Assembly (NCBI RefSeq): GCF_004210375.1 | Contig: NC_134833.1 | Coordinates: forward strand, 25,486,063-25,550,062 | Length of the DNA stretch: 64,000 bases | Source: Tachypleus tridentatus | Lineage: Eukaryota; Arthropoda; Merostomata; Xiphosura; Limulidae | Direction of reading: 5' to 3' | Part shown: piece after piece, positions 59,278-64,000 of the stretch | Position numbering within the stretch: position 1 is the first letter of the stretch | Layout: every line of letters starts with the position of its first letter | The notes under the pieces: model-generated | Told to the model about the DNA's origin: nothing | Databases searched by the model: none | Seen by the model: the letters and a program-made list of their open reading frames with translations, nothing else | Position numbers and translations under genes: made by a program

Positions 59278-59407
59278 GCCCGCCGCTAGTACAGCGGTAT
59301 GTCTACGGATTTGCAACGCTAAAATCAGGCGTTCGATTCCCCTCGGTAGGCTCATCAGATAGCCCAGTGTGGCTCTGCTATAAGCAAAAAAAAAAACACA
59401 CCCACAA
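59278..59407 (+). mobile_element. SINE family B with 11-bp target duplication
   Basis: Well-preserved: CGCCGCTAGTACAGCGGTAT, GCGTTCGATTCCCCTCGG, GTGTGGCTCTGCTATAAGC, then A- and CA-rich tail. CCATTTGAAAA flanks it (59267-59277 and 59408-59418). Confidence 0.88.
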
Positions 59408-59991
59408 CCATTTGAAAAAAAAAACATACAGAAATTCAACCCATGAGATTTCATTCGACACGAAGACAAACAAGCAAATTGTTTTCTAAGATACATTTAT
59501 TTAGTATTTCTTTTGAAGCTATTGACTGCTTTTTCTTGCTTTTCTTTCAGTATAGTTTTACTAATGTTACTCGATATTTGTACCATAAAAACACAATCCG
59601 CATATCTTATTTAAGTCTTTGGCAATTCCTAATTTCCTTAAGACAAAATAAAAATGATGTCGCACACTTGTTGACAGTGGGATGAGGCGATTTTTCTTTT
59701 TTGGAAAATAGAAAGTTAAACGTATTTTGTAGTATCGTACTGATTCATTTCTAGGATAAAACCTTTTTTTCTTCAAATATCGCATTCCTCTTGACATGTA
59801 GATTAAGGGAAGTTTCGAGTTTTGGTGCCATTATTTGGAATAACATTGACAACAGTTTGTTTACAAAAAGATACTTTTGCACGTGACTGAGCGGTGGCTC
59901 TGGAAGTAGAAACAGCGTAAGTCTGTGATAAATTTCAAACAATCGTTGAAGTACCATAGTAAAAGTTCGTGAAGATTTTGTTGCGTTGAAG

Positions 59992-62861
59992 ATGTTTTCG
60001 CTTGCATCACTGTTAATCTTAGGATTTGTAGTGCTAAGTAGCTCTCAGTATCAACCTACATGGAAGTCTATAGACAGCCGACCTTTACCGTACTGGTATG
60101 ATGATAGCAAAGTGGGAATATTCATCCATTGGGGGGTGTTTTCTGTACCCAGTTTTGGTTCAGAATGGTTCTGGGAAAAATGGCAAAAAAGAAAATTGAA
60201 ACCTTTTGTGGATTTTATGGATTGGAACTATAAACCAAATTTCACTTATGCAGCGTTTGCTCCAAGTTTTACTTGCGAATTCTATGATCCAGAGCAATGG
60301 GCTGAGATTTTTAATGCATCAGGAGCGAGGTAAGACACTTTAGTTTTTTTATAGATGTCCAATTAGTGTATCTTTGCTTTGATAATTGAAATTGCTATAA
60401 TGCTAGATATTTAGAGAGTTTATTCAGGATATAAAGCTTACAGTCAAAGTTAATTATTCATCATCGAGGAATTGCCTGTTGCTCTAAAAAAACAAACTAG
60501 TGAACATCATTACATCTACACAATAATTTAGAAGTATTTTTATTATATTATTTTGACAAAAAATAGTTTTATGGCATATACGTATAATCTCAATAGACGT
60601 CTCTAACCAGGACCACTAGCACAGAGATGTACAGTTCTTGTTTTATCAAGTGTCATAACTCAAGTTTTACAAATGATCAACTTATTTGTAAAATATTACA
60701 CAAACATTCCCAATCTTGTATTTAGTGCTGACACAGAACTTTGAGTATTTTACTGATAAGTAATATGACTTTACACTCACTGTACACTCCTGAATGTTAT
60801 TAATCAAATCTTTGAGTGTGTAAAAAATAATTATTTTAATCTTATCATATGCATATCATCAGTAAAGCAACCTTTAAGTATTTTTATTAACTTTTTAATC
60901 AATGTTTTTTATTTTACCTGTTCATATATGAAGCATCTCTGAAAAATGAGAGAGACAGGCCACAAATAAGCACTGAGTTTGTTTTTTTTAGTGGATTTTT
61001 TTACTTATATCAAATGCAGAATTTCAGTTTTAGTTAAAGAGTTTACAGATAACATATTGGATCAGAGTTGAAGGATATCTTCGAGTAGCACTAGTATTAG
61101 GTTAATAATAGATTACTTGGCTACTGTATCAGCACTTTTGTTTATTTTAACAAGTATTTATAAACCATTGTCACTATTAGTAATAGTGATTCATTTTGTA
61201 CTTTTGTTATTTTAAATATCATATATTAAAGTGTTATTCCTGCTATTTTTAGATGTATGCTATAAGTAATTAAATATATTTTCAAATCTTACCAGTGGGT
61301 ATATTAACTGAGTAGTGAACCTCGTGTGAAGAGTTTACATTTCCCATACAAATTAAATGTTTAAATTTTGTTTCAATATTTGTGTCAAGCCTACAGTTGC
61401 AACTTACATTACTTTAGTTTTATATGCAGTTCTAATAAACTCACACAGTCAATCTTAATGTTGGAAAGATGAACTCAGTTGTTTATTCCCTTAATTTCCA
61501 TTAGTTGTGGAGGAAACATTCTGATTAACGTTGGTCCCACTCATGATGGTAGAATCATACCAATATTTGAAGAAAGACTTCGAAACCTTGGAAAATGGTT
61601 AAACGTAAATGGCGAAGCTGTTTATGAAAGTCGACCTTGGACCTATCAAAATGATACAGTTACACCAAATATATGGTAAGTAAAATATTTGATAAAATCT
61701 TGTTACTCATCAAGCAAAGCTGGGTAGACTATTCCTACATGAAATAGCTGGCAGAGCCACTATATCATGTGCCAAGCTGACATAATGTTATTGATATATA
61801 GAAGGTCTGTCAGGATGATACTCTCTGTACTGTATTGCCAAGTAAAATGTCTAACAGAGTCATTCTTTTTGTATTGTTTTCACAGGTTGATTAGCATCTA
61901 ATGAAACAATTTGAATGTTTCTTTTATTTTTCCACTCTGTGAATTATCATCATTTCAATTCTTCCCTTTCATTTTGTTGTGTTATTTACAGAATTTCAAA
62001 ATATACCATAAAATCAGACATCATTATAATCATACCTGAAACAGTATGGAAATTCTAGAAGAAAAACCTTTTACTGCATTTCCTTTTTCAGAAATAAACT
62101 CATAAAGATTATCAGTTCAGTTGTTTTTAAAACATTTTAAATTATTTTATAGAGGTCTAATTTCAATTATCCTAAAAACTTTATTATAGAAGAAAACATT
62201 TCTTATGTTCTTTAAATTTTAGCTGCTAAACAAAACGTTATTGGACATTCATGGTCATAAAGGTGCATGTATAAACAAGAGGACTTCTTTTCTCTCCAGT
62301 AGTTCTGGAAAAAAATAACTAAAGAAACAGGAATGTCGTCATTCCCTCTTGAAAAACACAAAATTTCTGGCTTGTGTGCTTATTGTGCATCATAATAATT
62401 CTATGCTTTTATAGACCTATAAATTTTAGAGAAATGTTTCTTACTTTGTAACTTTCACATCATTTACGTTTTGATACATGTAGATAGCCATTTTTCAGTG
62501 TCTATGCTTGTTATGAGTATGATGACAAAAAAATGGCTTTCATTATATGTTTTTAATGTTTAATCCTTATAGATTGTTTTTTCTGCTTGTGTTTTTGTCT
62601 AGGTACACAAAAGGAAGGAAGAATACTATTGTTCCTACTGTGTATGCATTTATTTTGAATTGGCCAAAGAACAACCAGCTTTATCTAGGAGCACCAATTT
62701 TGAAAAGCACTTCCAAAATCTCAGTACTTGGTGTGAAAGATATTCTGTACTTTAAAAAGGCTGCAACAGGAGGTGTATTGATATATTTTCCACTGTTGAC
62801 TCCAGATGTCCTTCCATGTCAATGGGCCTGGGTGTTAAAGATGGAAGGCGTAGTGAACTAG
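59992..62861 (+). CDS. tissue-type alpha-L-fucosidase (GH29), central exons absent
   Basis: Three exons are visible: 59992-60329, 61505-61675 and 62603-62861. Exon 1 starts at an ATG with purine at -3, encodes a signal peptide ([18 protein letters not shown]) and the GH29 N-terminus ([37 protein letters not shown]), and ends in phase 2 at GTAAGA. The second encodes [19 protein letters not shown] and [17 protein letters not shown]; the third encodes the C-terminal beta domain ([19 protein letters not shown]) to a TAG stop. About 225 residues that normally lie between, including the WSDG-type region with the nucleophile Asp, are missing from the 1.2-kb gap at 60330-61504. All junctions are phase 2, so direct splicing would still be in frame (255 residues against about 460). 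GH29 fucosidases remove alpha-L-fucose from glycoconjugates in lysosomes or secretions. As it stands the product could not be catalytic. Confidence 0.85.
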
Positions 62862-63184
62862 CAATGATAGTAAAGTAGATTTGTGTGAAAATGGTAAACA
62901 AATAATTAGTGTTAAATGAAAGATAAATTACACAATCATTACCATAAAAATCTGATTATTAAATAGCTTAAAGAAACTTGATAATAACTATAACAAAGTT
63001 ACTTAATCTTGTTCACACCATAAACGATACTCATAAAAGCTGAAGCTATAAGTAGCACCTAGACCAACTCCTGTGTCTGTTGTATCCCAAATAGACATAA
63101 TTCTGAATTCTGATTGGCATATTTTAATATACTAGCAGAAGCAGACTAAAACAGTTCACTGGTAAATTTCCTAAAGTAGGAATG

Positions 63185-63190
63185 AATAAA
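63185..63190 (+). terminator. possible polyadenylation signal of the fucosidase gene
   Basis: AATAAA about 325 bp after the stop, within AATGAATAAATAAAAAATAT. Confidence 0.45.
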
Positions 63191-63396
63191 TAAAAAATAT
63201 GCAATCAACCCAATGTCTCAGATCATAGCATGTATCCAATATGATAGTCTGGTGGGTCATTTACAATTGTATTGTTATTTCCAAAAAAAACAAATTAGAT
63301 TTGTTTTTTTTAAGCAAAAGGAAACTGCCTGCAATCCAATGCTGATGTAAATGTTTGTTTGTTTCTCGATGCAATGGGTATATCTAACATTCAAAT

Positions 63397-63675
63397 TTGC
63401 TTAGTAGCTGCAAGGAACTTTCTGTTTGGAATGACACAGTTCCTTGTCATTTTACTGAGTGCAAAGGTCTGCTACCAAATTGGCTGCTTTTTGACAATTG
63501 TCATTTCTGTAAGATGTATCAAAGGAGAGGTATTCATTTCAAATCAATTTATTCAACGTGGTGTAATAAAACCATGCATGTATGTAATACAAACATAAAA
63601 GCAAATATGTTCTTAAACCAACCAACTACATGTAACAGAAGAACCTTTTGTTTTGTGAAACTCCTTTTTTTCAAA
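63397..63675 (+). CDS. doubtful Cys-rich open segment
   Basis: Open for over 90 codons after a possible acceptor (ATTTGCTTAG), with nine cysteines (for example CHFTECKGLLPNWLLFDNC) and a GTAAGT donor-like site at 63676. No start codon, signal or known cysteine pattern identified. It may be chance in fucosidase downstream DNA. Confidence 0.2.
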
Positions 63676-64000
63676 GTAAGTTCTCAAACTGACTGTTCAG
63701 CATTTGTAGTTGCTGTTATATTGATACCAATATGAAATTTTAAGAGTTGCAAAACGTTTTTTTTGTAATACAATCTCAAAGAAGCTTTTTTTTTTTAAGG
63801 ATTAACCATTCAGAAAATACAAAACATGGCAGTCATTTCACTACTGTAAAGCACATAACTGAGAATAGAAAGAAGATAAGGAAACTTATATAAAAACAAG
63901 AATGTGAATTTTTATCATAACTTTCAAATTAACATTTATTCACATCATCAGTAATTGGTTTACTTCAAAATGCAGACCAAATTTGTGTACCAAATATGTA

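Noticed and set aside
60460-60495. Missing fucosidase exon suggested by a HHRG-like reading
   Set aside because: The similarity to the conserved KHHEG segment covers only three or four residues, lacks the flanking motif and has no splice sites in phase.

Overview
The window is animal nuclear DNA. It is AT-rich, with introns bounded by GT/AG, tRNA-derived SINEs, remnants of hAT, Tc1, pogo-like and LINE elements, and long tandem arrays. The most frequent SINE (family A here, about 275 bp, ending in a GAATTTCGCGCAAAGC-type tail) looks like one I associate with horseshoe crabs or a related chelicerate. That is recollection, not something the sequence proves.

Layout. 1-11 kb: scattered SINEs, a six-unit tandem array built from a SINE (family B, 3253-4032), and a hAT transposon about 4.1 kb long cut in two by a 2.5-kb inversion (6436-10792). 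11.2-36.3 kb: mostly tandem DNA in six arrays with periods of 54, 42, 29, 37, 35 and 41 bp. The 42-bp and 41-bp arrays (about 8.4 and 7.4 kb) carry higher-order duplications. 37-50 kb: intergenic or intronic DNA full of SINEs, with a deleted pogo-like element, Tc1 remnants and LINE fragments. 50-58 kb: a complete three-exon gene for anaphase-promoting complex subunit 16, surrounded by splice-flanked open segments on both strands that I could not assign. 59.9-63.2 kb: exons of a secreted lysosomal-type alpha-L-fucosidase whose middle (about 225 residues, including the catalytic nucleophile region) is absent.

The two recognised genes are on the + strand. They are ordinary housekeeping genes with no visible functional link: APC16 acts in the cell-cycle ubiquitin ligase, fucosidase in glycan breakdown. 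Most other open reading frames are by-products of tandem repeats whose period is a multiple of three, or lie inside SINEs. The strongest new observations are the hAT element, whose inversion can be undone exactly on paper (matching 13-bp ends, 8-bp target duplication, in-frame join); the higher-order structure of the 41-bp and 42-bp satellites; the SINE-derived satellite with an insertion-site linker; and the fucosidase lacking its core but with compatible splice phases.
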